Of a DNA stretch of 64,000 nt, positions 52,493-64,000 are shown piece by piece. The position numbers and the translations under genes were made by a program. The stretch comes from Liolophura sinensis (taxonomy: Eukaryota > Mollusca > Polyplacophora > Chitonida > Chitonidae), in the NCBI RefSeq assembly GCF_032854445.1, contig NC_088302.1:48266046-48330045 (forward strand), given 5' to 3'. A model generated the notes under the pieces. It did no database searches, was not told the origin of the DNA, and was given only the letters and a program-made list of their open reading frames with translations. Numbering within the stretch: the stretch's first letter is position 1; each line of letters begins with the position of its first letter.

Positions 52493-52949
52493 AATATCAA
52501 CTGTGTCTTTCAACACTGACCATCTGGCGTAAGACTCTTATTGCCTTTTTGGGCTCATAATTTTTGCAGTATCAAGGTTTAGCACCTCTTGTTGGAATAA
52601 CGGAATCTCGGTTCACTTGACTTGGTTGAGTTAAGGTCTTCCGTCACAAAACAGCATTAATTCTGTGCAGGTATATGTTTGTCAAACTACTACAGGATGG
52701 CAGAACGATGTCACAACGACCTTTTAACTTCTTTGTACATCCATGTACTTTGTCGGACTCATATTTCCTACCCACTCACTCCAGAAGCTACACAAACACT
52801 CATTCAACACGCTCGTGAGTCCCACCAAAGTCTCATACTTCCTAAATATACATGTACATGTACGAACCCGACCACGTGAGTCACACTGAAAAAATACTGT
52901 TGCACATCAGGGCAAAAAATCGTTCAACCGTTTTCAACAGACGTTCCTG

Positions 52950-55900
52950 TCATGGGTTCTTCCATTTTCTTTTCTGGCATTTCTTCTTCTTGCGAAAATA
53001 TTCCAGTTTGTTGTCGATTTTCTGGTTGTAGTTCCTTACGTAACTTTTGTAGTCTATGGTAAGACGCAGTTGTCTTTCCTTGACAATGCTTGTCCGTCCC
53101 ATGATAACATATTCCTTGCCTATCTTCAGCTTAGGGCAGCGGCATTTGTATGGCACCCATACGTACTCCCTGGATAGTAGTGGGATATCGTTCTTGTACG
53201 ACTTAATGATGCGGACGTCATAACGGGTCTCGTTCTTAGTGTGGTAATAGTCCGTCACTTGTACACGACTTACTGCAAACGCAGAAAAATGCACCGAAGT
53301 AAAATACAGCAGTTAAGATACGAAGTACAGCTTGCGATCATGAAATGTAATGGCAATAACTGTAAAAAGCAAACACAAGCAAACATATTAACTCGTCACA
53401 GCGCTAAGAATATCAAGGATATATCTAGGGCTCAATCGTTTAAAGCGTTGATTTTTTAGATTAGGCGACGACGGCCACTGGCCAATGCGGTCGCACGCTC
53501 GAAATCAGCTCTCGCAAGTGAGTGTGGTGTTAATGTCAGGAGGTTAGCAATATATTTTACGAATAGACGGTTTGCTTCGCGCCACCTACATAGCCGTAAC
53601 CTCCGTTGCATCAGTGGAAACTTTTTGAGTAGGGTGAAACCCAAATCACATAAATAAATAGAATAAATTAATGATTATCGCTTAACAGTACATCGCCAAT
53701 ATTTCATCTTTACTGTGGAGATGTAAAAAAATAGAATTGCCAATGTATGTTGAACAGTAGTGTAACCATTTATACCGTACCATGCACCTCACGTTTAATT
53801 ACACCTGTATTGTTTACTTATTACTTACCGAAGGCACTAGAGCAGAACTGTTTATTCCTGTCATGTGGTCTGTGACAAGGCTTACAAAATGCTGGAAAAG
53901 AAGACCTCAATAAGTGGTACAAAAAAGAAATTTACAGTAGTAAGCCTGCAACATGCACTGTTGGAAATTTTCAGTAGATCTCTGGGATAAACGTTTGATT
54001 GTCCTATACATTTTATGTACTTTTCCAGCACATAAAGATTTATAAAATGTAATACATGTACATGTATATCAATTGATGCATATAAATATGCCGTAGTCTT
54101 ACCTGGTTTTTCTTTGGCTTTCTTTCTCTCTTCCTTGGCCTTCAGTTTTTGCAAAAGTTTCGCCTCCCTGGCTTCCTTTCTCTTCTGTTTGTCTGTCTTA
54201 ACTTTTCTTTTCTTCTCAATTTTGGATCCCGCATCTTGAAAGCTCTTAACAGTGTTGCTATCTGACAGCGCATGTCCATTTATTCCTGCAAAACTGCGAA
54301 GCTGGTTTTTGATTGGCGCAGACTTTGTTGCTCTGACGATCGGTTCTTCCGGTACATAATTCTTGTGCCCTGGCGTCCCGCGCCGCAAATCTGTTGTATA
54401 ATACGTGTATTTCACAGTTTCATTTTCCCCTTTGTACTTTATCTGAAAGTCAAAATTAAAATTGATAACATATGAGAATTCAGAGGTTACAATAGGGGCA
54501 ACTTTTACACCATAGTCTCATTATCAATAAACTGCAGTATTAACGTTACTTTAAAAAAAGCCTTGGATACTTGTAAATGACTCCCAAACATATGGTTAAA
54601 CTATTAGGGGACAGTATGCTTGTTAGATACATTTTAAACGGTTGTAGTGGGTGTGGAAACGACTCACAGTGGGTTAGTGATAAACTAAAAGTTTTGAATT
54701 CTTTGAAGAATTCGTTTTGAAATCTGATAATAAAATCTTAAGACCTCCGTAAGCCGTGGAATCAACATTGATAACATTTATATTAGATTATTACCGTTTT
54801 CCACATTTATGCTATGTCTAAATTCCAATACGAATTTATTTCCAGTGCTCACCAGTAAGAATATAGGATCTGAAGTTGGCCCTGTAATATGGATAACCTC
54901 TCCCTGGTTGTCAAGGTGACGAGAATACGTCAGCTCCGAGCCAGCGGCCTCTGCTCTAAGAAATTTGTCAGCCACACTGTTCCCATTCAACAAGAAAGTA
55001 CCCTTAGAGTCCAAAAGAGCTGAAAAAACAAAAATCCAGTCAGAAAAATGCGAGGAAAAGTGACGCGCAGGTTAGAGTAATTTCATCATCGTCAGCCGAA
55101 TCAGCTTTCTCCAATTTTTGTAATGAATTAGTCTCTGTTCGTATCGTCACGAAATGCTGAGTTTGAGGGAAAACGTTGGCACGTAAATCGAAGAGACACG
55201 CATGGAATGTCCAGAGCAGACGGTCTAGCCGTTTGTGATTTAAAGAAGAGAAAGGTTAATCTAGGTGTTGATTCCTTCGAGAAATAGTATGACCCAGGTG
55301 TTCAACATTACGACACCAAGATAGAAGAACTGGCTGAGATGAAGATTGCATCTTACCATAACAGAGCACAGCAAGGAACTCTCCAATCTTCTTACAACAA
55401 ATGAAAGTCAAAATTCCCCCAACCTTATGTAACGGAGGTGTTATGTATTACATAAACAGTAGGGGAATTTGATACTGACCTACGTAATTTCGGCTGGTTT
55501 CTCTGATCTCGATGTTGGTGGACTCTGCGGGTATCTGGCCTATATAGTAATAACCCAGAAAATCTGGTGGCAAAGATATAAATGCATAGCTTAATAACAG
55601 ACTAATGCTTGTAAACGGCATTGTACAATGTTTTGGCCGATAGGACTAATTTTTTTATTTAACCATAATAAACTGATCGAATTAATTTTCAATCTAACTG
55701 TGACATTGCATGCTCTGAGCGTATGACACTGCAGGCATATACGTGTATAGGCCTGCATATGCGAAATGTAATTTTTTGTTTATAAATGAAAGTTGCACAA
55801 TTTGCAACCGCTTTCTGATCGTTTGGTCGGGTATTGAGGCACGCATAGCCTACTATAAAGATGTGTTGCTCCAACCATCAAACACACATCGTCGCGCGGC

Positions 55901-58900
55901 ATGTTGGCATAAATTGCTAAAAAAAATGCCATATTTCTAAGAGTATTTATAAATATCGTTTATTTCCAAGGTGACTACTTACGCAATCAACATTTAGGAA
56001 CAACTTGAACTATCATAGGGAACAAGAATGCTAGCAAATTGTTGTCTTTCCAAGCTATAGCCCTTTTACAACATTGTTAAGTGATTAAAAAAAGTTGCCG
56101 TCATAATAGTTGGTAATCACTAAAATATTATTTGTTCATTGGACTTGTAGTTTGAAAAACCTGTTTCTTCTAAATATATGATTTATATGATTACTGGTCG
56201 GCATCTGCAGGGATAAAAGGCCAATCCCTATTTGCTGGTTGCGGAGAGTTGCTCTTACAAATGATAATGCTGACCATGATGGTAGATTTACTGTTATGGG
56301 CTCAAAAGATGCTCCCAACCACTGTGTCTCAGCGGACATCATATTTAATCTACCATATAGACAGAAGCGCTAATTAAACATCATACTTCTTAGTTGAATT
56401 GAAAACCATGAAGCGGCATTTGATCGTCGACAAAAATGTGCCTGAGGCCTGAGTTATCAACAACTCGTTTCCGTGATGCCGTTGTTGTTGTTTTCATAGC
56501 AAATACTTTTGAGTTAGGGATCCACTAAAAAACAAACACTTACATACATACTAGGCCAAGGACGGAAAATTTAAAAAATACTAGGCTATGAAAACACCAT
56601 GTGTGATGCACATGTTTCCACAATCTATTAGAACAGCGTTAAAACCAACTCATTAAAATGGGTTGTAAGGCAAAAGATTGAGGTTACCTTCCGGAGACAT
56701 CTGTTCTGTCTTCCTACAGAATACCGCAAGAACTGTCTAATAATACCTCTGATCTAGAAAAAGTCCTTCCTCATAGAATTTCATAGTGTAAAAATGCACA
56801 AGCCTATATGCACACGTGGTACCAGAAATAAACCTACCATACGGGCAACTTCATGTATTCCTTAATGCGTCATGTTGGGACTACATGTATGTAATGACAT
56901 GCAAATTCTACACACTGAGAGGCCCCACGTTACAGGAAGAAAACAACTGCCATGATGCAATAATTAACGGTGTATTAACACGTGGTATTTTTAACACAGC
57001 TGACGGTACAGTGTACGCCATAATGTGGTTAAAGCTGCTAATTTTTTAACATTATTTTAATCTTATTCCACATGTACCAAACAATCGTCTTAAAACCGTT
57101 GACACTATGGTTCATATATGTTTTGGTGTTCCGCTTCATGACTGAATCCAATTTCGCGTAACCCGCGGCTAAAGGGTGTATTATATTCATCTTGTTGAAC
57201 TGGACCACCACGTTGAAAGTATGAACCGTTGCAATCAAAGCGCAACTGAGATACATGTTTTATAATCCACAACTTATATTCTTGTATGGTGCACGATTTT
57301 AGCACTGATTTCACTCCTTCACCTAGAACATACCTTGCGTCTTTCAAACATTATTGAAAACTGCTGATCGCTTCTCTTTGCATGATTCCGGTTTAACGTC
57401 ATACTTAATATAATTTCTAAGTTCTTTAGTAGTTCGTGTTATACGTCGTTTTGGGAAATTGACCTTGCGATTTTGACCTGGACCGTTCTTTATGGTTGAC
57501 GGCTGGTTTACGAATGTCTGTTTCCACGCATAGACTCTACATGTTTTAATCATGGGCGTTAACACGTACAAAAAAAGAATCGAAGATAAAAATGAATAGT
57601 TCAAAGGCCATCGAGATTTGAAGGTTTATGCTTTTTCGTGCCGTAAGTAGAACGTCATGGTATTCTTCGTGTACGCCCTCAATTTAACTCTTTCATAGTG
57701 TAACAACTTACCAGACTGTCGAGATTTCAGAGGCAATACGGACTTCCTGACATGTGCACAGGAGCTGTTGTTTCCTCCACAAACTCGGCAGTTGTCAAAT
57801 GTCAAGCCGGATCCCAGTTTGTTGTCACAGCCCACAGTCTGTCCAAATCATAAAAGTGATACATTAAGAATAAAACACACTGCAAATGTTAACATGCCAT
57901 CAGTCTAAAAATGACACAATATGTTAAATGCTGTACAGTATGAGTGCCAAAATCTTAACCCGTTATGCTTTGTATAATGATTGTTTGGTGGTTGTAATAT
58001 AACATGATGTTAGATTATCAGATTTTTAATAATGGTTAACACGTTAAAAAGTCTTAACCTACCGTTATAAATGTCAGAATTTAAACTTAGTAAAGTTATA
58101 TATCATTTTAGATATAAGACAGCAAATCTCGACGCACTGAGAAAGATATTTTAAAGAATAGCCGTCAAATTAGAAAAAAAGCATATAGATTCCTGCTATT
58201 GTCATATTTCAAAACTGCCATCAGTGCGTATGTGATTATTTATATATATTCTATATAAGTTAACCTCATGACTTACGATAAAGAATGAGCTCTGGAAACC
58301 CAAGAACCCAAGATATTATATACTCTTCATTATATCAACAAGTGTAACCTGTGCGGATTAGGTGGTACCATATCCCGCAGGGAATATTTCTTGCCAGAAG
58401 TAATTACTCTGCAATTGCCACTTTGTGAACAGACTGGTTACGTAATACCCATTCATTGCACAGGAACATTGCTCAATTCGGCTTGGACCCCAGTCACCAC
58501 TGAACCGGAAACGCCAACAAGCGCCACATCTAATAAATACTGGGTTTATTTTATCCGATGAAATAAAGCTATCTCTCTCTATAGAAAGTTGTATACACTG
58601 ACAGAGAAGTTTGGGTCAACAGACTAAAAAATCTGAGTTCTACAACTGATCTAATTCGACTCAAAAAACCGATTCATGACCTGATCAGCTGAGTCATGAA
58701 CGACTCTTGCGAGTTTTCCGACTAACCAAGCGAGTCACAACCAGATGAGTTCCATGACCCCGATCATATGACTCGGTTTTTCTGAGTCTAATTAACTTAA
58801 TTGTAAAACTAAAATTTTTAAGTCAGTTGATCCAAACTTTTCTCTCGGTGTAGCTACGAATATTCTTTCACGTGACTTACTCGACAATTTCCACCAGCAC

Positions 58901-60917
58901 ATACTGATCTGTGGTCATCGGAACAGGGTGTTCCGTCTCTGGCATAACCGAAACTCTGTTTAAGCGTATATCCCTCCGCTTTACAAGTCAGGTCACAAGG
59001 ATTGTCGGCTTAAAAAAGTAAAACAGCGACTTACTAACATCGATCTGTGTAAACCAGATTTATTTATTTATTTATTTGATTGATGTTTTGCGCCTTACTC
59101 AAGAATATTTCACTTATACGACGGCAGCCAGCATTATGTTTGGAGGAAACCACTTGTGTTCCACCTATATGGTGTTAATGAATATCTACACGTCACACGT
59201 GAAGAAGTTTGTCAGCAGCTTGTCAAAGGTCGTTGGATGGTTTCCTCCATTCATAAAACTTACCGCCATCGTACACGTGAAACCTTCTTGGGTATGGCGT
59301 TAAACAACAATCAAATTAATCAAATCTAACGAGGATTTCATGTGTCTCAAAAGTCTCAGACAGACTGTGACAACAGTTCGTTCGGCAATTTCAAATTGAA
59401 AACTTCAATCGGCTAACTGCTAACGGGGAGACGGGAGTTTATGGAAAATAAGCGAAATATCGTCCAATTTGCTTGCCATTAATATGAAAACCGAACCAAG
59501 TAACCGAAGACCTTTATATCACTTTCGATGGTAAGAAGAAAATGGATGTACACTGTGTAAAAACTTGAACCACTATTAAGATAAACTATTGAATTCGTAC
59601 CGCTTACGATGGGCTTCCAAATATAGGATGTCCCCAGCAGGAAATGACGACCGTTGTTAAGCGAACACTGGTACGCTCTGAAATCGACGTCTCGAGGAGA
59701 ACAGTCCTGCAAAAAGAGCAATGCATTCCACCATAGATCAATTTCTTCTTCAAACTTATTCACGTGGAAAAACTGCACATTATCCTGACCAGTCACAAAC
59801 TGCACTATGTTGGATGTAGGTGAATTTTAATATTGATTACAAAATTACCAGTTCTCATTCTGGTCGAGTAATCGAATGGTTTCTGCTGAAATGTCACTTG
59901 TATTGGCCGCTGAGGTTGAAGGTCTGAACCTACGCATATCATTGCCTGGCACAAAAATCACTGTAACTCACTTTTGAAGTAACTCACCTGTTCCGAATAT
60001 AGCTCACCTGTCTGGGACACAACTCATCTCTCTTGGACATAACTTACCAGTCATGATCATAGTTTACAATTTTGGATATTAATAAGCTACTTCGAACACT
60101 GGTGATTTTTTTTTGACATAACAAACAGTAATGGACATCATCCATCTGTCATTGTCACAACTCACCTGTGTTGAACAGTTTACTTATCTTGAACACAAAC
60201 TAATCTGTCATCGACCCAACTAAAGTCTTTACTTTTCGTCTTCGACTTAGCTTTCATGAGTCATACAAGGTTATAACCTTTCGTGAATACGACTCACCTG
60301 AGTTGAATACAGGTGATAACCTTTCCTGAATATAACTCACCTGAGCCGATTAAAGGTGATAGCCTTTCCTGAATATGATTCACCTGAGCGGAATACTGGT
60401 GATAACCTTTCCTGAATATGACTCACCTGAACCAAATACAACTATATCCTTTCCTAAATATGACTCACCTGAGCCGAATACAGCAGATAACCTTTCCCCT
60501 AAAATGATTCACCTGAGCCGAATACAGGTGATAGCATTTGCTAAACATGAACTACCTGATTGAAAGTCAGTCTTTTCAGGAAAAATCTGTACTGGATACA
60601 GCTTATCTGTCCCGGACAAACATATGGCTCATCCCCGATCCGTACGTAACCCACCTGTATGTGAGATGTTACAAGGACAAGTGTACAGAACTCACCTTAT
60701 CGGTACACAGCCTGTACTCCAGACTCCGCCCCTTGCAGTATGTGAGCACCGTGTGGAGGTACTTCTCCCCTGTCCACAGCAGACAGTCACGTGATCGCCT
60801 ACTGACCCCCTGACCACATGTCCGCGAACAGTCAGACCACCATGACCAGGCGGACCACACAGTAATGTGGTCACGTGGTCGGTACGAACGTCCCGTCTGA
60901 CTGAAAACCGGAAGTGC
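52950..60917 (-). CDS. ADAMTSL5: ADAMTS-like protein 5 homologue (TSP1 - Cys-rich - spacer - NTR), 5' end missing
   Basis: Secreted, non-catalytic ADAMTS-like glycoprotein; the vertebrate homologue binds fibrillin microfibrils. Exons 5' to 3': 60696-60917, 59601-59706, 58881-59008, 57712-57838, 55480-55563, 54853-55019, 54103-54442, 53829-53891, 52950-53272; phases agree and give 519 residues plus stop. In order: a TSP1 repeat (WSAWSWWSDCSRTCGQGVS, WxxW and CSRTCG motifs); a cysteine-rich module (DCSPRDVDFRAYQC, DNPCDLTCKAEGY, GCDNKLGSG, NCRVCGGNNSSC); a spacer domain (IPAESTNIEI, RNYVALLDSKG, AAGSELTYSRH, GPTSDPIFLL); a long Lys/Glu-rich basic linker; and a C-terminal netrin-like domain with paired cysteines (FCKPC, REYVWVPYKCRC). 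Within the ADAMTSL family, a single TSP1 with a C-terminal NTR is the ADAMTSL5 arrangement. No metalloprotease domain is present. The first exon starts at an acceptor in phase 0, so a signal-peptide exon must lie further upstream and was not identified. A possible poly(A) signal is at 52209-52214 (minus strand). Confidence 0.92.
59056..59328. mobile_element. Two opposed SINE-A fragments
   Basis: A minus-oriented 3' end (59056-59160, beginning tttatttatttatttatttg) faces a plus-oriented 3' half (about 59205-59328, ending ggcgttaaacaacaatcaaa), an inverted pair in the ADAMTSL5-like intron. Confidence 0.65.
60255..60548 (-). repeat. 43-bp tandem array with repeated donor-like sequences in the ADAMTSL5-like gene
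   Basis: About seven diverged 42-44-bp units (the ctcacctga core at about 60293, 60336, 60379, 60422, 60464 and 60508), in the intron just downstream of the TSP1 exon. On the transcribed minus strand each unit reads close to CAGGTGAGT, a consensus 5' splice site. More degenerate ctcacct/aactcac motifs extend back to about 59960. The open frames across it are a product of the repeat. Confidence 0.8.
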
Positions 60918-62329
60918 CTGCAAATAGGTTATGTAAATTTAAATCTTCATTTGCTTCACTAACATTTTGTCAAATATGATCGACATGGTGTGCCATTTAA
61001 AGTGCTTCCTCAGTGACAAAACATCGTATCGATAACACAGGACGCGACAACCTGCCATATCCCAAGTGGACTGACACCGTAGCCGGGTTAGCTGAACCAT
61101 TTAAATTGGCCCCACTTTCACCCATCATTTTTCTATTACCTTTTTGTAAGTGGCATTAATTGTGCGGGTTAGAATGGCAAGTCACATACCTAAAGCGGCA
61201 CGAGTTATGGAAAAGTTACAATGGTCTTTATTCTGAGCTTTAAGTTTTCAATATAACTCTTCTCGAGGTTGATTACAACTATTTATAGCTGTGCTTAGGC
61301 CTACGCGTGATGTTACGTGTTGATGTTGTGTACATTGAATTAAGTGCCATCGAGACTTATTGATAAGACAGAGAATTAAGGAGAACTATCAAAAAGGAAA
61401 TCCGCCAATCTAGGTTCTAGTGGTCGTTTTACCGCTTTAAAGACAACAAATAAATAAATCCTGATTTGAAGGTCCAGTAATTTTCTAGAACAATGAAAGG
61501 AAAAAGGCTTTATGAATCATAATAACAGCAGATCTATCTTTTTTCTTTTTAATCGTTGTCAAAAAATTTAGTTTGACGTGAGAAAGACAAAGTCTCACAG
61601 GCGTGACTCGGATATATCCTCTGCGGGCTTTAGCAACCTCTTCGCTGGAGGTAAGACGAACTTCACCGCCACTGCCCCTGAAAGTAGTCCCTTCGGAGCA
61701 GGTGCCAGGGAGATACCCGATATTGAGTAACCTCCGCTGTGCGGCAGAGGGCAGAGGACTATGTGTAACAGTGTGGGGTTTATTACCGCGGGATAAATGA
61801 ATCCACAGGGTCTGTTTACCCAGCAGATGGTGACATTTGGTTTTAGAGTCGCACAAACGGAAATAAACTGGTATTTGGCAGAGGTCTTCTTGCCTTTCAT
61901 CTAGGGACTCATTACTTCGGGCGGAGAACGCCTGTTTACCGCAATCAGGTTCTGCTTACACGAGCGCAATGCAGCTGCTACGAAATTTCTCTTTCCTAGG
62001 AAATAGAAATTAATTCAGCGGCTGAATTGAAGCAGTCAGCAGCATTTATTAGCTTGCCGGGTATACAGGGAATTTTACAGACGTATGGCACGAGAAAAAA
62101 AAACAAGTCTACATCAGATAATTTTAAATTTTAGCGCAGATATAATAAATGTTCCTTGTAAAAAAAACTGTTTATTCGTGTCCATGGTAACCATGGAAGT
62201 TTTTCACAAAACACACTTTTACAGTTTCATATGAAGTATGTGCATGTACGGGCATTTACTTTAGTGTTGTTGTTGTGTGAAAAGTATTGCACAGCAATCC
62301 TACAGCTGAATTCTATACAGACGTCAGTA

Positions 62330-62545
62330 AGACAACATCTCTGCCTTGGACCGCCTCGAAGTCGGGAGTCCCGGGATCAAGCCTGGGTCACGCCAAAGAC
62401 TGAATGGTATACTTATTGCTGCCTTGCTTGGTGGTCATCACTGAGAGGTCAGAGCAAGGAAACAGGACTGATTGGCTCTGTGTCAGTATAATACAATATA
62501 ACTGTACGACGTTAAACGCCAAGCATTCATTCATTCATTCATTCT
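62330..62545 (+). mobile_element. SINE-B copy with internal deletion
   Basis: Head ccgcctcgaagtcgggagtc with gggatcaagcctggg, short body with aggtcagagcaaggaaacag, and a (CATT)n tail that abuts the foldback element at 62545. Confidence 0.6.
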
Positions 62546-62560
62546 GCCATTTCACCGGTT

Positions 62561-62697
62561 GCCGACTTAGGAAGTTATTTTGTCCACGGGATATGAAATT
62601 TTTAATTAGAACTGGTATGTTTTCAATAAGAAAATGATAACGTTCTGTTCTAATTAAAAATTTCATATCCCGTGGACTAATAACTTCCTAAGTCGGC
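62561..62697. repeat. Near-perfect 51-bp inverted repeat (foldback/hairpin)
   Basis: Arms 62561-62612 and 62647-62697 are reverse complements apart from about one or two positions (core cgggatatgaaatttttaat), separated by a 34-nt loop. It is probably the end of a foldback or MITE-type element continuing to about 62905 (...aaaccttggcggaggtaatt). Confidence 0.85.
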
Positions 62698-64000
62698 AAA
62701 CGCTAACCTCTGCCACAACTAAGTGTACGAATTGTTTAAAAAAATCGTATCTCGTTCCTAGAAATTCCACCACCACCCAAGCAAAAATATGTACATCCTT
62801 TCCTCTAAATCCGCCCATAACTTTTCTCATAAAGTTGTGCGGACACAAACAGGCAGGCAAAAATCATTCGGCAAAAACCTTGGCGGAGGTAATTAGGAAA
62901 GAGTTAAACTGTTTAGTAAACTGACGATTTTGAAGACACTGAAAACAAATATTAAGGCCACTATAAGTTATCTGAAATACTGGTTAACACACCGACTGTG
63001 AACAGAGAAACAGAATAAAAAGAGAAAAAAAAACACCGTCGACTTTTTCCCAGGTCTTGGTAGAAATAAAGCGGCACATACTGACTTAAACATGTGTGCG
63101 TTTATTTGACATCTGTTTCTCTGATTTCTTTTTCCATCAAGTTTCTATATCTCGTTTTATGGCGCTTGTTAACATGAACAGATGGCGCAGAAGAGTGGGT
63201 ACTTGCAAATTCTAATTCGACAAAGTGCTTCAGTGGGAATAAAAACATACAGAATCTGGTCCCACCACACAGTGACAGGTGTCTATAGCGGGTGAATGCT
63301 AACAGCACTGGCTTGTATGGGAACAAACCAGCAGAAATTTTTCACCGTACAAACCTCAAGACATCCGGTTTTATCTCACAAATTTGGATGACACACAGCC
63401 ATTATTTGTTTATTCTTCAGGGGCGGGTTGACGTAACCGACAAAATAAGATGCTTGTCTTACAATCGCTGTGCCACACGAGGTGTTGATTCAAACCCGGC
63501 GTCGGACATGACTGAATCCTTGAGATTAGATAGATAATTAAGCTTACTTGAGATAACTGAATATACACTGCTTTTAGGACATGTGTGCCCTGATTTGACA
63601 TCTGGTAGAGCTATAGTAGAGTCGTTTAGGTGGTCCAATACATGAACGTCATTCGAGATCACATATTTTTCACCAAAGCCACCTCTATGTGTACGTCACA
63701 TGCAACGTACACAATCTTCGTGATGTTAGCTTATATATTCGGTGGTTTCTTTGGAGTAGCCTACTTCGGTTTTGTATGGCATCTCGCCTTATACCATTTG
63801 TTATATCTTGTGATTTCAATCAACGCCACAGGTTATTACTACAAAAAGTAGTGTGGCAAGGTTATTCCATTAAACACCCTCACTCTAAGTTTCTTAAGTT
63901 TTACAACAAGTATAATTCTCTTGTTAATTAATACGGAATCTCTGGTACTCTGTGTTCAGTTCAGCTTAACCAGGGGCTACGGGTAGTATATTCATATATA

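Larger units (their letters stand above)
60918..64000. other. Upstream of the ADAMTSL5-like TSP1 exon; signal-peptide exon not found
   Basis: The ADAMTSL5-like gene must have at least one more 5' exon (signal peptide) in this direction. I see no convincing ATG plus hydrophobic core plus donor on the minus strand. The interval holds a CpG- and GC-enriched patch (about 61590-61860, open on both strands), a SINE-B copy and the foldback element. Confidence 0.4.

Noticed and set aside
54778-54852. Extension of the ADAMTSL5 spacer exon past 54853 (frame continues VSTGNKFVLEF...)
   Set aside because: The later donor is out of phase with the next exon, whereas CTG|GTGAGC at 54853 joins in phase and aligns with the family.
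60375-60563. Repetitive small protein on the plus strand
   Set aside because: A translation of the 43-bp tandem array in an intron of the minus-strand gene.

Overview
The window looks like nuclear DNA from an invertebrate animal, most likely a mollusc. It is AT-rich and intron-rich. Its protein exons are clearly homologous to vertebrate genes, and it is littered with short tRNA-derived SINEs that have AAATAAATA or CATTCATTC tails, a style I associate with bivalve and gastropod genomes. That attribution is inference; I see nothing that fixes the species. There are no bacterial-type operons, rRNA genes or CRISPR arrays.

Three genes can be read exon by exon. (1) Importin-11 (IPO11), minus strand, 29043 down to 9853: 26 coding exons that join in phase to a complete 969-residue protein. 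(2) SLC30A5/ZnT5, the secretory-pathway zinc transporter, plus strand, 32409 to 46124: 15 coding exons giving about 750 residues; only the short N-terminal exon(s) between 29.1 and 32.4 kb are not resolved. IPO11 and SLC30A5 are head to head around a CpG-rich stretch at about 29.1-29.6 kb. (3) An ADAMTSL5-type secreted matrix protein, minus strand, 60917 down to 52950: TSP1, cysteine-rich, spacer, very basic linker and C-terminal netrin-like (NTR) domain; the signal-peptide exon is missing or upstream of the window.

Layout. 1-5.7 kb: mostly non-coding, possibly the 3' end of an unidentified plus-strand gene, with a 31-bp tandem array. 5.7-9.85 kb: probable long IPO11 3'UTR and repeats. 9.85-29.04 kb: IPO11. 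29-32.4 kb: bidirectional promoter and the SLC30A5 5' end. 32.4-46.6 kb: SLC30A5, with a decayed pogo/Tigger-like transposase in one intron. 46.6-52.9 kb: tandem arrays, SINE pieces and a possible orphan terminal exon. 52.95-60.9 kb: ADAMTSL5-like. 61-64 kb: repeats, a foldback element and probably the upstream ADAMTSL5 region.

The most unusual features concern splicing. IPO11 has a textbook U12-type AT-AC intron and SLC30A5 a textbook U12-type GT-AG intron. Tandem arrays have also copied real splice sites: five copies of the IPO11 exon-18 acceptor (about 76-bp unit) and four copies of an SLC30A5 exon end plus donor (95-bp unit). In both cases use of the copies would run into an in-frame stop. 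A 43-bp array in the ADAMTSL5-like gene presents a row of donor-like sequences on the transcribed strand. I found no wholly novel gene system; these splice-site arrays are the best candidate for something undescribed.
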